NCBI GenBank assembly: GCA_934277985.1
Contig: CAKQWF010000002.1
Coordinates: forward strand, 294,355-358,354
Reading direction: 5' to 3'
Length of the DNA stretch: 64,000 nt
DNA from: an uncultured Oxalobacter sp.
Lineage (GTDB): Bacteria > Pseudomonadota > Gammaproteobacteria > Burkholderiales > Burkholderiaceae_D
The position numbers and the translations under genes are program-made. Numbering within the stretch: position 1 is the stretch's first letter; the number at the start of each line of letters is the position of its first letter. The notes beneath the pieces are model-generated. The model was not told the DNA's origin. It saw nothing but the letters and a program-made list of their open reading frames with translations, and did not search any database. This document shows positions 29,768 to 41,291 of this stretch, piece after piece.

Positions 29768-29929
29768 CAATACAAAAAAGACGAGATCGGCCAAAGGCCA
29801 ATTCGTCCTGTTCCGGATTACAATACGAAAACCAAATATAACATTATAAACGATGATAGCGTCTCACGCCTTGCCAGACGCCCCTTTCTTGCGGAAACTC
29901 GCCCTATGATCCCAGTAACGGAAGCCGAC

Positions 29930-30631
29930 ATGGCATCCCGCCGTTTTTTTGTCCTGATTCCGGCTGCCGGAACGGGAACGCGCATGGGCGCATCCCGGCC
30001 GAAACAATATCTGGAGATACAGGGTAAACCGGTGCTCCAGTATGTGTTGGAAGCGTTTGCCGTTTGTGACGGGATAGAACGGATTTGCGTGCTTGCAAGC
30101 CCGCAGGACAAGTGGCTCGATGGTTTTCTTCGGGCATGGCAGGACAGGATGGACAGGCGTGTCCGTTTTTTTCGCTGTGGCGGATCGACGCGGCGCGAGA
30201 CGGTGATCAACGGTTTGCTCGCTCTTTCGTCGGAGTGTGCGCCTCGGGACTGGATACTGGTGCATGATGCGGCGCGACCCGGTATTACGCCGGAACTGGT
30301 AACCCGTCTGATCGCAGATGCGGGAAACGGAATGGACGGCGGGTTGCTGGCGTTGCCTGTTGCCGATACGGTCAAACGTTTGAGTGCCGGCAGGGTGGAG
30401 ACTGTTCCGCGCGATGGCCTGTGGCTGGCGCAAACACCGCAGATGTTTCCCTATGCGGTTTTGCTGGATGCCTTGCGACGACATGTGCAGGCGACCGATG
30501 AAGCCAGTGCTGTCGAGGCAGCGGGAGGCAGACCGAAACTGGTGCAGGGACATGTCTGCAATACGAAGATCACTCGTCCGGATGATCTGGCGCTCGTGGA
30601 AATGTTTCTGAAAGCGGCAGGAAGAAACTGA
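29930..30631 (+). CDS. ispD: 2-C-methyl-D-erythritol 4-phosphate cytidylyltransferase
   Basis: From ATG 29930 (GGAAG seven bases upstream) the protein has 233 residues. It has the CTP-binding loop [46 protein letters not shown] and the C-terminal [12 protein letters not shown]. It makes CDP-methylerythritol in the MEP isoprenoid pathway. An in-frame ATG at 29906 would add eight residues. The mfd start lies 162 bp away on the other strand. ispF follows after 17 bp. Confidence 0.95.
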   Translation: MASRRFFVLIPAAGTGTRMGASRPKQYLEIQGKPVLQYVLEAFAVCDGIERICVLASPQDKWLDGFLRAWQDRMDRRVRFFRCGGSTRRETVINGLLALSSECAPRDWILVHDAARPGITPELVTRLIADAGNGMDGGLLALPVADTVKRLSAGRVETVPRDGLWLAQTPQMFPYAVLLDALRRHVQATDEASAVEAAGGRPKLVQGHVCNTKITRPDDLALVEMFLKAAGRN

Positions 30632-30648
30632 CAGAAGAGAGAAGGCGA

Positions 30649-31161
30649 ATGAAGGGTTTTCCGTTCAGAATCGGGCAGGGATATGATTGTCATGCGCTGG
30701 TCGAAGGCCGGCGTCTGGTGATCGGCGGTGTCGAAATCGCGCATTCACGGGGGCTTTTGGGGCATTCCGATGCCGATGTGTTGTTGCATGCGATTACCGA
30801 TGCCTTGCTGGGTGCAGCAGGACTGGGCGATATCGGACGGCATTTTCCCGATACGGATGTCCGTTTCGCAGGGGTCGATTCACGGGTATTGTTGCGGCAG
30901 GCAGTCGTTCTGGTGACCGATGCGGGTTATGTCGCCGGCAATCTCGATGCCACGATCATCGCGCAGGCTCCGCGCATGGCGCCGCATATCGCACTCATGC
31001 AAGCCAATATCGCCGCCGATCTCGGTATTGCCGTTTCTCAAGTCAATATCAAGGCGAAAACCAATGAACGGCTCGGTTTTCTGGGACGCGAGGAAGGGAT
31101 TGCAGCCGAAGCGGTTGTGCTGCTTTACCGCGAAAATACAGAAAACGCCGTGTCTGACTGA
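30649..31161 (+). CDS. ispF: 2-C-methyl-D-erythritol 2,4-cyclodiphosphate synthase
   Basis: The 170-residue protein begins [14 protein letters not shown], the zinc-binding DxH signature of Isp[25 protein letters not shown] and [21 protein letters not shown] complete the family pattern. It closes the MEP cyclodiphosphate ring as a trimer. Length is normal, and the ispDF pair is the common arrangement. Confidence 0.97.
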   Translation: MKGFPFRIGQGYDCHALVEGRRLVIGGVEIAHSRGLLGHSDADVLLHAITDALLGAAGLGDIGRHFPDTDVRFAGVDSRVLLRQAVVLVTDAGYVAGNLDATIIAQAPRMAPHIALMQANIAADLGIAVSQVNIKAKTNERLGFLGREEGIAAEAVVLLYRENTENAVSD

Positions 31162-31191
31162 TGGTTCGGGCGTGTCGTCAGGTTGTCAGGA

Positions 31192-31824
31192 TCAGTTTTC
31201 ATAGACATCGGCACCCTTGGGCACGACGAAACGGAACATGCCTGCGGAAACGGGCGGGTTTTTCTCGAATTGCGTAAATTTGACCAGTGTAAGCTGGCCG
31301 AGGGAATCATACAGTTCCATGGCTTCGGGAATGCCGTTTTTCATGCCGATCGTGATTTTTTCAAAAGGTGTATCCCGCGTTTTCGGGATGATTTCAACCC
31401 ATTCGCATCCATGGTGCGGTGCGGCGTTTTTGAGTGTGAAATTCTTTTCCAGATCGTTGCTGCCGAACAGAATGGCAGCAGGGCTGGAACCGAGTGCGTC
31501 TCCGAGTTTTTTGATCGTGACCTGATTGAGGTCCTTGTCGTACATGTACAGGCGAATGCCGTCGGCTTGCAGGATCTGTTCATAGGGCTTGTTGTACGTC
31601 CAGATGAATTTGCCCGGACGGGAAAACAGGAAGGTGCCGGAAGCCGCGTTGGCGAAACGGATTTTTTCGCCGGATTTGACTTGCGCCTGCTGGAATTGGC
31701 CTTTTGCGGAGTGGGCGGTGGCCGAAAAATTCTTGAGCTGGTCAATGGCCGAAGCGTATGCCAAGGCCGGCACGATCAGCAAAATCAGAAAGGCTTGAGC
31801 CAGTTTGTAGATACAGGATCGCAT
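31192..31824 (-). CDS. lolA: Outer-membrane lipoprotein carrier protein LolA
   Basis: From ATG 31824 the protein has 210 residues with a signal peptide (LAQAFLILLIVPALAYA). The LolA barrel pattern follows: FSATAHSAKGQFQQ, then SGTFLFSRPGKFIWTYNKPYEQILQADG and LYMYDKDLNQVTIK. LolA carries lipoproteins across the periplasm to LolB. It lies 59 bp after ftsK on the same strand, the conserved ftsK-lolA order. It is convergent with ispF. Confidence 0.95.
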   Translation of the reverse strand: MRSCIYKLAQAFLILLIVPALAYASAIDQLKNFSATAHSAKGQFQQAQVKSGEKIRFANAASGTFLFSRPGKFIWTYNKPYEQILQADGIRLYMYDKDLNQVTIKKLGDALGSSPAAILFGSNDLEKNFTLKNAAPHHGCEWVEIIPKTRDTPFEKITIGMKNGIPEAMELYDSLGQLTLVKFTQFEKNPPVSAGMFRFVVPKGADVYEN

Positions 31825-31883
31825 AATGATTCCAGAGTGAACGATAATTGTTTCCGACAGGCGGTTTGTATGGACACAGCCAT

Positions 31884-34211
31884 TCAATCCTGTCCGGATG
31901 TCGGTACCAGTATTTCACGATTGCCGTTGCTTTGCATGGGCGAGACGATACCGCTTCTTTCCATCTGTTCCAATAGTCTTGCGGCACGGTTGTAGCCGAT
32001 GCGCAGATGGCGCTGGACGAGCGAGATCGATGCCCGGCGGTTTTTCAGCACGATGGCAACCGCCTGATCGTACAACGCGTCGGCTTCTCCATCACCAGCG
32101 TTGTTTTCGCCGGGCATCGCGCCGTTTTCGTCAAGCGTGCCGCCTTCGAGTATGCCTTCGACATAATCGGCTTCGCCATGTTCTTTCAGGAACGAGACGA
32201 CACGATGGACTTCATCGTCTGATACGAATGCGCCATGCACACGGTTCGGCAAACCGGTACCCGGTGGCAGGTAAAGCATGTCGCCCAGTCCAAGCAGGGT
32301 TTCCGCACCCATCTGGTCAAGAATGGTTCGTGAATCGATCTTGCTGCTGACCTGGAAAGCGATACGCGTCGGAATATTGGCTTTGATAAGACCAGTGATG
32401 ACATCGACGGAAGGCCGTTGCGTTGCCAGAATAAGGTGGATACCGGCGGCACGCGCTTTTTGCGCGATACGTGCGATGAGTTCTTCCACTTTCTTGCCGA
32501 CCACCATCATCAGATCGGCGAATTCATCGACGATGATGACGATTTGCGGCATGGTTTCAAGCGGTTCCGGAGCATCCGGCGTGATGGAGAACGGGTTGGG
32601 GATTCTTTCCTCTTTCTTTTCCGCTTCCATGATCCGGTTGTTGTAACCGGCAAGATTGCGCACACCGAGATGCGACATGAGACGGTAGCGTTTTTCCATT
32701 TCGGCAACGGCCCATGCGAGCGCATGTCCCGCCTTTCGCATGTCGGTGACGACAGGTGCGAGCAGATGGGGAATGCCTTCGTAGATGGACAATTCCAGCA
32801 TCTTCGGATCGATCAGGATCAGTCGTACCTGTGCGGGGGTGGCCTTGTAGAGCAGCGATAGGATCGTCGCATTGATGCAGACGGATTTGCCCGAGCCGGT
32901 CGTTCCGGCAACGAGCAGGTGCGGCATTCTGGACAGATCGGCCACTACCGGATTGCCGGCGATATCCTTGCCCAGCGCGATCGTCAGGTTCGAAGCGGCA
33001 TCACTGTAGACTTTGGAACTCAGAATTTCGGTCAGCCGGACAATCTGGCGTTTGGCGTTCGGCAGTTCCAGAGCCATATAGTTTTTGCCGGGAATGGTTT
33101 CGATCACACGGATGGAGACCAGAGAGAGCGAACGTGCGAGATCGCGGGAAAGGTTGACGATCGTGCTGCCCTTGACGCCGGTTGCCGGTTCGATTTCGTA
33201 GCGTGTGACGACAGGTCCGGGGTAGGCAGCTACCACTCGTACGCTTACGCCGAAATCGGAGAGTTTTTTCTCGATCAGGCGGCTGGTGAATTCCAGTGTT
33301 TCCACACTGATGGTTTCCTGTTGTTCGGAAACCGGATCGAGCAGGGAAAGCGGTGGCAATTCGGAGTCGTGCAAGTCGTTGAAAAGGACGACTTGCCGCT
33401 CTTTTTCCGCACGGTCGGATTTCGGGACATCGGTGATTTGCGGTTCGATGCGCATGGGCGGCGCTTCGGTTGCACGGGCTTTTTCCTGTGTCACGACTTC
33501 TTCGCGTCTGACGGTGGCGACCTGACCGATCTTGCGGTCTTCCCGAACGGTGTAGATTTTTTTCAAGGCAAAATAGATGCCTTCGAGAAAAGCGCCGATC
33601 CGTTCGACGAGTTGCAGCCAGGACATCTGGAGGAAAAGGCTGAAGCCCAGCGCACACAAGAGCACCAGTATCAGGGTGCCGCAGGTAAAGCCCAGATAGT
33701 ATTGGGCCATTTTGCCTACGCTTTCGCCGATGACTCCACCCGGAATGCCGGGCAGGGTTATTTTCGTGTTGTACATGCGAAGATATTCGATGCCTGAGCT
33801 GGAGACAAGCAGGAGAACGAAACCGCCGTTTTTGAGAATCCGGTCACGAAGCCAGGAACGCTCCGGTTCTTCCTGAAGCATAAGCAGGCGAGAAATACGC
33901 CGGTATCCAGCCCAGATCGTTCTGATCATCCACAGAATCAGCCACCATGCCGAGATGCCGAAGGTGAAAAACAGCAAATCGGATATCCATGCGCCGATAC
34001 GGCCGCCGATATTGGAAATGGTGGCCGTCTGGCTGGCATGCGACCAGCCGGGATCGGCCTTGTCGAAGGTCAGGAAAATCAGGAAAAAATAGATGGTGGC
34101 GACAATCAGGACGAACCACCATGCTTCGTTCAGAAGACGCGTGGAACGGCTGGGTGCGACAGGCGTCGGATCCGGTTTTTTCCTGTCATAACTCGAAGTG
34201 TTTTTGTTCAT
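31884..34211 (-). CDS. ftsK: DNA translocase FtsK
   Basis: From ATG 34211 the protein has 775 residues. It has four to five N-terminal membrane segments (about 30-190) and a short proline-poor linker. The motor domain has Walker [14 protein letters not shown] near residue 420, Walker [15 protein letters not shown] and [21 protein letters not shown]. The C-terminal gamma winged-helix ([20 protein letters not shown]) recognises KOPS. FtsK couples division to chromosome dimer resolution. The linker is short compared with E. coli, as in other betaproteobacteria. A longer start at 34301 is open but adds no recognisable sequence. Confidence 0.96.
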   Translation of the reverse strand: MNKNTSSYDRKKPDPTPVAPSRSTRLLNEAWWFVLIVATIYFFLIFLTFDKADPGWSHASQTATISNIGGRIGAWISDLLFFTFGISAWWLILWMIRTIWAGYRRISRLLMLQEEPERSWLRDRILKNGGFVLLLVSSSGIEYLRMYNTKITLPGIPGGVIGESVGKMAQYYLGFTCGTLILVLLCALGFSLFLQMSWLQLVERIGAFLEGIYFALKKIYTVREDRKIGQVATVRREEVVTQEKARATEAPPMRIEPQITDVPKSDRAEKERQVVLFNDLHDSELPPLSLLDPVSEQQETISVETLEFTSRLIEKKLSDFGVSVRVVAAYPGPVVTRYEIEPATGVKGSTIVNLSRDLARSLSLVSIRVIETIPGKNYMALELPNAKRQIVRLTEILSSKVYSDAASNLTIALGKDIAGNPVVADLSRMPHLLVAGTTGSGKSVCINATILSLLYKATPAQVRLILIDPKMLELSIYEGIPHLLAPVVTDMRKAGHALAWAVAEMEKRYRLMSHLGVRNLAGYNNRIMEAEKKEERIPNPFSITPDAPEPLETMPQIVIIVDEFADLMMVVGKKVEELIARIAQKARAAGIHLILATQRPSVDVITGLIKANIPTRIAFQVSSKIDSRTILDQMGAETLLGLGDMLYLPPGTGLPNRVHGAFVSDDEVHRVVSFLKEHGEADYVEGILEGGTLDENGAMPGENNAGDGEADALYDQAVAIVLKNRRASISLVQRHLRIGYNRAARLLEQMERSGIVSPMQSNGNREILVPTSGQD

Positions 34212-34357
34212 GAATCCGTCACGGTAAAAGCTCTTTCCTGTCGGTTTGCAGGAAAACGACCAGTATTCGGCTATTGTATTCGACTTTGGAAAAAGTCCCA
34301 ATGTTCCGGGACAAACGGGGATGGGATTTCATATCCGCTTTCGGTATGTCGGGATAG

Positions 34358-35455
<1,098 letters not shown>

Positions 35456-35460
35456 GTATC

Positions 35461-36099
35461 ATGGCGGCGTCAAGGAAACTTTCCGATTTCGCTTCGCTGA
35501 AAAAGGCCGTGAAGAAGGTCAACGAGGAACGGAGAAAGCAGGAAGAGGCACGCAAAAGGGCGGAGCGCCAGGCGCAGTCGGACAGGGAACTTTTTCTGAG
35601 CAGTATCGGGGACGTCACGCCTCTGGATGCCAGCGACAGGATCGAACCGGTATTTCAGGCGCCACGCCCGATTCCGGTGCAACGTATCGCAGACGAGAAG
35701 CTGGCATTGCGTGAATCGCTTTCAGATGAATTCAGTGTGGAAAGTCTGCTGGAAACGGATGAGGCCCTGAGTTACACAAAAGAAGGAATCGGTCCGGATG
35801 TCGTACGCAAATTGCGTCGGGGACACTGGGTCATTCAGGACCAGATCGATTTGCATGGCATGCGTCGGGATGAAGCCCGGGAGATGATCGTGGAATTTCT
35901 CAGACAGGCTGCATTGCGAGGCATCCGGTGTGTGCGGATCGTTCACGGCAAGGGACTGGGTTCGGTCAATAATGAGCCGGTGCTGAAAAAACTGGTTCAC
36001 AAATGGCTGGTGCAGCGTTCGGATGTCATCGCCTTTTGTCAGGCGAAGCCGGCCGATGGCGGTTCCGGCGCGGTGGTCGTTCTGCTCAAGGGACGCTAG
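35461..36099 (+). CDS. Smr-domain protein
   Basis: From ATG 35461 the protein has 212 residues. The first ~55 are a charged helix (KLSDFASLKKAVKKV, EERRKQEEARKRAERQ). The C-terminal half is an Smr domain with the IDLHGMRRDEARE motif and VRIVHGKGLGS loop. Smr domains outside MutS2 nick DNA or RNA; in E. coli SmrA/SmrB are examples, and SmrB cleaves mRNA at collided ribosomes. Length and layout match the SmrA/YdaL-type group, but the cellular role here is not established. Tight spacing to trxB suggests co-transcription. Confidence 0.88.
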   Translation: MAASRKLSDFASLKKAVKKVNEERRKQEEARKRAERQAQSDRELFLSSIGDVTPLDASDRIEPVFQAPRPIPVQRIADEKLALRESLSDEFSVESLLETDEALSYTKEGIGPDVVRKLRRGHWVIQDQIDLHGMRRDEAREMIVEFLRQAALRGIRCVRIVHGKGLGSVNNEPVLKKLVHKWLVQRSDVIAFCQAKPADGGSGAVVVLLKGR

Positions 36100-36184
36100 G
36101 CACTGGCATAAACCGTTTCGTCCCGATATACTTGAAAGTTACCGTTTTCAGGCAGATACGCCGTTTTTCCATTGAGAGGTATTC

Positions 36185-36625
36185 ATGCTTTCTTCGTTCA
36201 AAAAAGCGCTCCCCGCTGCGCTGATGCTGATTGTCGCAGGTTCGATGGCCGCATGTTCGACAGGTCAGGAAAAAGTCGCGGAACTGACCGCAAAAGCCGA
36301 ACAGGGTGATGTGGACGCCATGGTGGATGTCGCGGAAATGTATTGCAGCGGTACGACGATCGAACAGGATGACCAGATATGCGGCATGTGGATGAAACGC
36401 GCCGCCGAAAAGGGCCATATCCGCGCCCAGTACATGCTGGGCAGAATGTATGAACTCGGATTGGGTATGCGTGCCGATCCGGTACAGGCCTACAAGTGGT
36501 ACACGCTGTCGGGCGATCAGGGATACCGGATGTCGCAGACCGGAGCGAAAAACATGCTTGAAGTCATGACGCCGCAACAGCGTGCGGAAGCGAAAAAACT
36601 GGTGGCCGAAAGCGGGAAGCAGTAA
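36185..36625 (+). CDS. Sel1-repeat lipoprotein
   Basis: The 146-residue protein has a lipoprotein signal ending in MAAC (lipobox, Cys ~24). It then has Sel1-type repeats: AKAEQGDVDAMVDVAEMYCSG near residue 40, AAEKGHIRAQYMLGRMYELG near 79 and AYKWYTLSGDQG near 104. Sel1 proteins act as envelope scaffolds or partners of signalling proteins. GAGAGG precedes the start. Substrate or partner is unknown. Confidence 0.87.
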   Translation: MLSSFKKALPAALMLIVAGSMAACSTGQEKVAELTAKAEQGDVDAMVDVAEMYCSGTTIEQDDQICGMWMKRAAEKGHIRAQYMLGRMYELGLGMRADPVQAYKWYTLSGDQGYRMSQTGAKNMLEVMTPQQRAEAKKLVAESGKQ

Positions 36626-36716
36626 TCGGTTGAATGCCGGGCCGGAATTCCGGTCGTATTTGCCGGAAGGACAGGAATCGGCGGTTTGCCGGTACCGGTA
36701 TGCGGATTGTGCGGGA

Positions 36717-37301
36717 ATGGGAATCAGGCAATTTACCGAACAGGATATCGTTCCGGCGGGACAAATGGCTTACGATGTATGGTCATATGAACTGGACGGT
36801 GTCGGTGATGCGTTCAATCGTTTCATTCATGAATATCTGGTTCGTTACTACGATGTGAACCGGCATTATTCCTGGTGCGTGGACGAAGGTGGACTGGATG
36901 CTTTCTTGCTGGCAGGATGCAAGACCGACGTCGGCAGTTGCGATACCTGGTTTTCGCATGGCTTGTCAGGTTTTTCGAGGGAAGAACGGAAAATCGCCTT
37001 GCAGTACCGGGATTATCTGGCAAGAAACAGCCATGCGGTCAGACGTTTCATGACCGGAAACGATGTCCAGATGGGATTGTTCATGAGCCGTGTTTCCGGT
37101 ACGGGACGGCGGCTTCTGGACAATCTGGAACAGTTGTGCCGGAAGGACGGTATCAGCAATCTTTATCTCTGGGCAGATGCAACCTGCCATGTGTCGTATT
37201 ACGAAAAAAACGGTTTTGAAATGATGGCACGCTTTGAAAACGGCATGCTTTCAGACAAACCGGCCCTGGATACCTGTGTATTCAGAAAGCGTCTGAACTG
37301 A
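36717..37301 (+). CDS. GNAT-family N-acetyltransferase
   Basis: From ATG 36717 the protein has 194 residues. The start MGIRQFTEQDIVPAGQM is the usual first strand and helix of GNAT proteins, and the C-terminal part (DNLEQLCRKDGISNLYLWADATCHVSYYEKNGFEM) has the helix and the typical YYEKNGF acetyl-CoA loop. The acetyl-CoA V/I motif is weak, so the call rests mainly on the C-terminal pattern. The substrate is not evident. It is followed by glnB in the opposite direction. Confidence 0.75.
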   Translation: MGIRQFTEQDIVPAGQMAYDVWSYELDGVGDAFNRFIHEYLVRYYDVNRHYSWCVDEGGLDAFLLAGCKTDVGSCDTWFSHGLSGFSREERKIALQYRDYLARNSHAVRRFMTGNDVQMGLFMSRVSGTGRRLLDNLEQLCRKDGISNLYLWADATCHVSYYEKNGFEMMARFENGMLSDKPALDTCVFRKRLN

Positions 37302-37381
37302 TACAGGTTGGGCAACGTTTTGCAGATGGCGCGCCCCGCCAGGGGGCAAAACCATCCGTCGCGGAACCGGTTCAGCCGGAT

Positions 37382-37947
<566 letters not shown>

Positions 37948-38103
37948 TTAGGATTTGAGCATTTCAACAATCAGATTCAGGAAAGCATGCTTCTGGGAAG
38001 GCGTCAATTTCTGGAAATGTTCCAGCATCAGCTTGTCAGCATCACTGATTTCAAGCTCATGCCTGACATCATACTTTAACCATTCATAGGAAATTCATCA
38101 TGG
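37948..38103 (-). pseudogene. Small ORF disrupted at its start
   Basis: On the minus strand directly after the XRE gene a frame encodes YEWLKYDVRHELEISDADK followed by LMLEHFQKLTPSQKHAFL and ends at 37948. It has no in-frame standard start: the ATGATG overlapping the XRE stop opens a different frame that ends after five codons. Removing one C near 38088 would join both into a 50-residue protein. It may be a frameshifted partner of the regulator, or be expressed from a non-standard start. No family is recognised. Confidence 0.4.
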
Positions 38104-38439
38104 TTTCTTCATGGATAACCGTTTTGACCACACCTGTATTTGTTCCAGCAGGAACATTCGGTCACTCTCTGAGAGCGGTCTCAATAATTCTGCAACATCA
38201 TCAGCCAAAGTGATGGCATTGGATGATACACCATCAAATAATTTGCCAAGCGGTTCACCTATGGCGTCTGCTATCCGATCAAGTGTTGCAATACTTGGGC
38301 TGACAGCTCCTCTTTCAATTCTGGATAGGGATACTGTATCAATTCCAACTTTCTCGGCAATTTCTGCTTGAGTTCTGCCAGATGTTTTCCTTGCATCAGC
38401 AATGTTGCGCCCCAGTCTTACAGCAATATTTTTGCTCAT
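38098..38439 (-). CDS. XRE-family transcriptional regulator
   Basis: The 113-residue protein has a lambda-Cro/C1 type helix-turn-helix at residues ~8-62 (GRNIADARKTSGRTQAEIAEKV, then GIDTVSLSRIERGAVSPSIATL). A short C-terminal part (LADDVAELLRPLSESDRMF) probably dimerises. It is divergent from the exported-protein operon beginning at 38576. Two perfect palindromes lie between them, so it probably represses itself and that operon. It is the leftmost intact gene of the element. Confidence 0.9.
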   Translation of the reverse strand: MSKNIAVRLGRNIADARKTSGRTQAEIAEKVGIDTVSLSRIERGAVSPSIATLDRIADAIGEPLGKLFDGVSSNAITLADDVAELLRPLSESDRMFLLEQIQVWSKRLSMKKP

Positions 38440-38497
38440 AAACTAGCCCTAAATTGTCTAGAAGTTGCAATTTATGTTGTCTTAGAGCTGTAAATTT

Positions 38498-38532
38498 TAG
38501 CATATTGCAATATGCTAACAATATGCATATTG
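38498..38532. promoter_or_regulatory. Two palindromic operator-like sites
   Basis: TAGCATATTGCAATATGCTA (38498-38517) is a perfect 20-bp palindrome, and CAATATGCATATTG (38519-38532) is a perfect 14-bp palindrome beside it. Both share the half-site CAATATGC/GCATATTG. They sit between the divergent XRE regulator and the 38576 operon and are the obvious candidate binding sites for that regulator. Confidence 0.7.
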
Positions 38533-38575
38533 GGTATATTTCTTTGGGGTTATCTCGATATCTTGAGGAAAAGAT

Positions 38576-39874
38576 ATGAAGAAAGGCATGTCGTCTGATG
38601 CTAAACACGTTCTAGGCAGTAATATCAGGAATCGCAAAAAGGAAATAACGGCTGAGTCAAAAAGTTTTTTTAGTATGGCTTCAGTCGGTTGTCTGATTTG
38701 CCATTCAGTACAAAAAATTATTCGATATCTTCCGAGTATATTTTTTCTTGTTTCTGTCTCATGTCTTGCTTCCGAAATAACTCAGGCAGGCTTTGCGTTC
38801 TCTGGCGATTACAAGACTGCTGCACAACGGTTTCCTTATACGTTTGAACTATTCAAACGTATTCAGGCAGAGAAAAATGCGTCTAGAACTTTTTCATTTC
38901 TTGTTAATGAGCGATCGAAAGGATTGAAAAATCCAGAGATTGAATTTCACTCGTCGGGTGATTTGGTTAATTTGAAAAATAGCGATCGAGCATTGATGTC
39001 TGTACTGGTTTTGACCGGAGAGACGGTAGCAACAGAAAATTACGGAACCTATTACAAAACATTCGTCAATCTTCGTGGTGACGCACTGATTTTCGATTAC
39101 AAAAATCAAATAGTGGTGAGGAGCTATCCATTAAGTGTCGTTTTGTTCGATGCTACTCCAGAGAAACCGACAGCCCAAAGAATAACGGGTTTTGTTGATC
39201 ATCTGATTCGCAGAGAAGATGGTAGAGGGTTGGTGACCCAATATATACGCCGTCTGGCTTCCGTGAAATTGCCAAAGGAAAGTGTACGAACTGTCCAAGT
39301 AAAACAGGGAAGTGTAACGCCGGAGGCATTGTCATTTTTGCCTTCCTCCTTGCAGAAAAATCCACAGGCAGTACAGGCAATGCTAACTGAAGGGTTCGCT
39401 TCCATTCTTTCCGCGAAACTGAATGTTCCCATGTTGCCAAGCAGTGTCGGTCATGCAGGAGGGGTTATGAGCATGAGGCTGGAAAATGGTGATGATTACA
39501 AGCTTAAAGTGGGAGAAGGCGATTATCTTTTTGATGTCAAGCTGAACAAATTTGCCAAAATCCAGACATCCAAAAGCAATGTAGGAAGCGCATATGTTTA
39601 TGGAACATATATGACAGTCCGTTTTTATGAACCTGCATTGAATACTGAATATATCAATACCGATCTCAAAAATGGTGAAGTTGCAATTGTTCCTGCTGGT
39701 CAAATCAGCGGTGACGACTTTGCCGGATATCAGGACGCTATGAGAGGTCTGGCTCTGAAATTTGCCGATGCTTTCAAACACCCGGATTCCGACTGGCTGA
39801 ATAAGGCTGCCTCAGCCAAAAACATAAAAAGCCAGATGAAAACTGCTGATGAAATCATAAGGAAATGCCAATGA
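38576..39874 (+). CDS. Exported hypothetical protein, operon gene 1
   Basis: The 432-residue frame starts at an ATG behind TTGAGGAAAAG. A signal-like hydrophobic stretch lies at about 47-63 (YLPSIFFLVSVSCLASE), giving an unusually long 30-40 residue polar N-region; the ATG for Met-34 could be an alternative start. The mature part is mixed alpha/beta without a recognised domain (GTYYKTFVNLRGDALIFDYKNQ). Its stop overlaps the next start (ATGA). It leads a five-gene run of exported proteins that ends in a FlgT/CsgG-like lipoprotein, so it may be part of the same envelope complex. Confidence 0.75.
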   Translation: MKKGMSSDAKHVLGSNIRNRKKEITAESKSFFSMASVGCLICHSVQKIIRYLPSIFFLVSVSCLASEITQAGFAFSGDYKTAAQRFPYTFELFKRIQAEKNASRTFSFLVNERSKGLKNPEIEFHSSGDLVNLKNSDRALMSVLVLTGETVATENYGTYYKTFVNLRGDALIFDYKNQIVVRSYPLSVVLFDATPEKPTAQRITGFVDHLIRREDGRGLVTQYIRRLASVKLPKESVRTVQVKQGSVTPEALSFLPSSLQKNPQAVQAMLTEGFASILSAKLNVPMLPSSVGHAGGVMSMRLENGDDYKLKVGEGDYLFDVKLNKFAKIQTSKSNVGSAYVYGTYMTVRFYEPALNTEYINTDLKNGEVAIVPAGQISGDDFAGYQDAMRGLALKFADAFKHPDSDWLNKAASAKNIKSQMKTADEIIRKCQ

Positions 39875-40986
39875 AAAAATATCTTTTAATACTGGCGACA
39901 CTTCTATTGCCGCTATTCGCTTATTCTCAGGTCGTTACAGTCAAAGGGGTTGGGACGACGACTTACAGTTCTTGGCTGACTGCCGGTGACAAACAGAAAG
40001 CTTATGAATCTGCACAGGTATCGGCGGTGGAACGTTATTTTGCAGAAAACGGAGAAGCCGAATCGCAAAATTTTGAAGATATTGAAGAAAAGGTTCGTGC
40101 GAATCTGGATAAATTTATTCTGGGTACAACAGTTATCAATGAACAGGATCAGTCTGGCATGAACAAATATACTGTTGCTGTCAGAGTGGAACTGAATGTC
40201 GCAAAATTGAGAAATACGCTACGTAAATCAAGTAACGTCAACAAGGCGGCAATCACTGAAAAATCACAACTGGTTTATGTTTTTGTCGGGCGTGAAGCGG
40301 ATAGTGTCCGATCTTATGATGCGCGTGTTGTCAAACGGGCAGAAGCGTCCGGCAAAACAAGAGAAAGCAATACGCGTGCGACAAGAGGCAGGGAAGGCGA
40401 GGCTATTACCGGTAATTCAATATCAACTTCAGCGACACGAACCGATACTCATAATACTTCATTCAATTCATCCGTTCGTACGGAAACCGGTGGAAGCGTA
40501 ACAAGAAAAGCAGATAAGACGACATATCGTCTTTTACCATTGTCCAATGCCAAGACCGCGATTACCAGTGTTTTTTCACAAGGGGGGTTCATTGTTGCTG
40601 ATCCTGAATTTGTTTTGGATGACCGTGAAATTCGTGCTGTCAATAAGGATTTCTCATCAGGAAACGATCTTGCTCCATCTACTTTGCGGTCAGTCGTCGC
40701 ATCACTTAGAAAATCCAATATTCCATTGCTTATTTTGGCAACGCTTGATGTCGGGGTGCCTTATCAGGATGACGCGACCGGGATGCAACGGGTTGCCGTT
40801 ACGGTCACAGGGAGAGTGCTTGATCTGAAAAACGGATTGCCCAGAGAAGTGGCATCTGTTCCGGCAGTTCAATATTTCGGGATCGGTCCGGACAATGCCA
40901 CGGCACAAACCAAGGGACTGAAAGAAGCATCTGTTGCCGCTGCTCGTGAAATTGTCAGTCGTTTGAATGTGGCAGGCGTTCAGTAA
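39871..40986 (+). CDS. Exported LPP20/CsgG-like protein, operon gene 2
   Basis: From ATG 39871, behind AAGGAAATG, the protein has 371 residues with a signal peptide (KYLLILATLLLPLFAYSQ). The first mature domain (about 20-115) resembles LPP20/FlgT-N folds: VKGVGTTTYSSWLTAGDKQK, repeated Ala-rich helix and NKYTVAVRVELNV. A Ser/Thr/Arg-rich linker (about 145-205) follows. The C-terminal domain (AKTAITSVFSQGGFIVADPE, then IPLLILATLDVGVPY) has the strand-helix order of CsgG/TolB-N-like domains. This fold assignment is from pattern only. TAATG couples it to the next gene. Confidence 0.72.
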   Translation: MKKYLLILATLLLPLFAYSQVVTVKGVGTTTYSSWLTAGDKQKAYESAQVSAVERYFAENGEAESQNFEDIEEKVRANLDKFILGTTVINEQDQSGMNKYTVAVRVELNVAKLRNTLRKSSNVNKAAITEKSQLVYVFVGREADSVRSYDARVVKRAEASGKTRESNTRATRGREGEAITGNSISTSATRTDTHNTSFNSSVRTETGGSVTRKADKTTYRLLPLSNAKTAITSVFSQGGFIVADPEFVLDDREIRAVNKDFSSGNDLAPSTLRSVVASLRKSNIPLLILATLDVGVPYQDDATGMQRVAVTVTGRVLDLKNGLPREVASVPAVQYFGIGPDNATAQTKGLKEASVAAAREIVSRLNVAGVQ

Positions 40987-41291
40987 TGCGTCTGACAAAT
41001 ATACGAATCTGTTTTTTTATCCTCTCAGTCTGGATTGTTCTGCTCTTTATCCCTTGTGTTGAAGCGCAGACAAGCAGACTTCCCAATCAAACCAAAACGG
41101 AACGTTATCCAGTTTATGCGCCGACTTTGGAAGAAAACATCCGTTTTCGTCTTGAACTTGAACGACGTGTTAATGCAGAAATGTTAAGGGCATTGGGTAT
41201 GGGGGAAGCGGCACAAGAATATGAGAATTGTATGAGAGCAATTCAAAATTTGTTTTTACCCAATCAGAAGAAAGGAAATGAAAATGAATAA
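40986..41291 (+). CDS. Small exported protein, operon gene 3
   Basis: The 101-residue protein starts one base inside the previous stop (TAATG) and has a signal peptide (ICFFILSVWIVLLFIPCVEA). The mature part is a short polar helix-rich chain (LEENIRFRLELERRVNAEM). No family is recognised. It overlaps the next candidate start by a few bases, so the operon is translationally coupled. Confidence 0.68.
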   Translation: MRLTNIRICFFILSVWIVLLFIPCVEAQTSRLPNQTKTERYPVYAPTLEENIRFRLELERRVNAEMLRALGMGEAAQEYENCMRAIQNLFLPNQKKGNENE

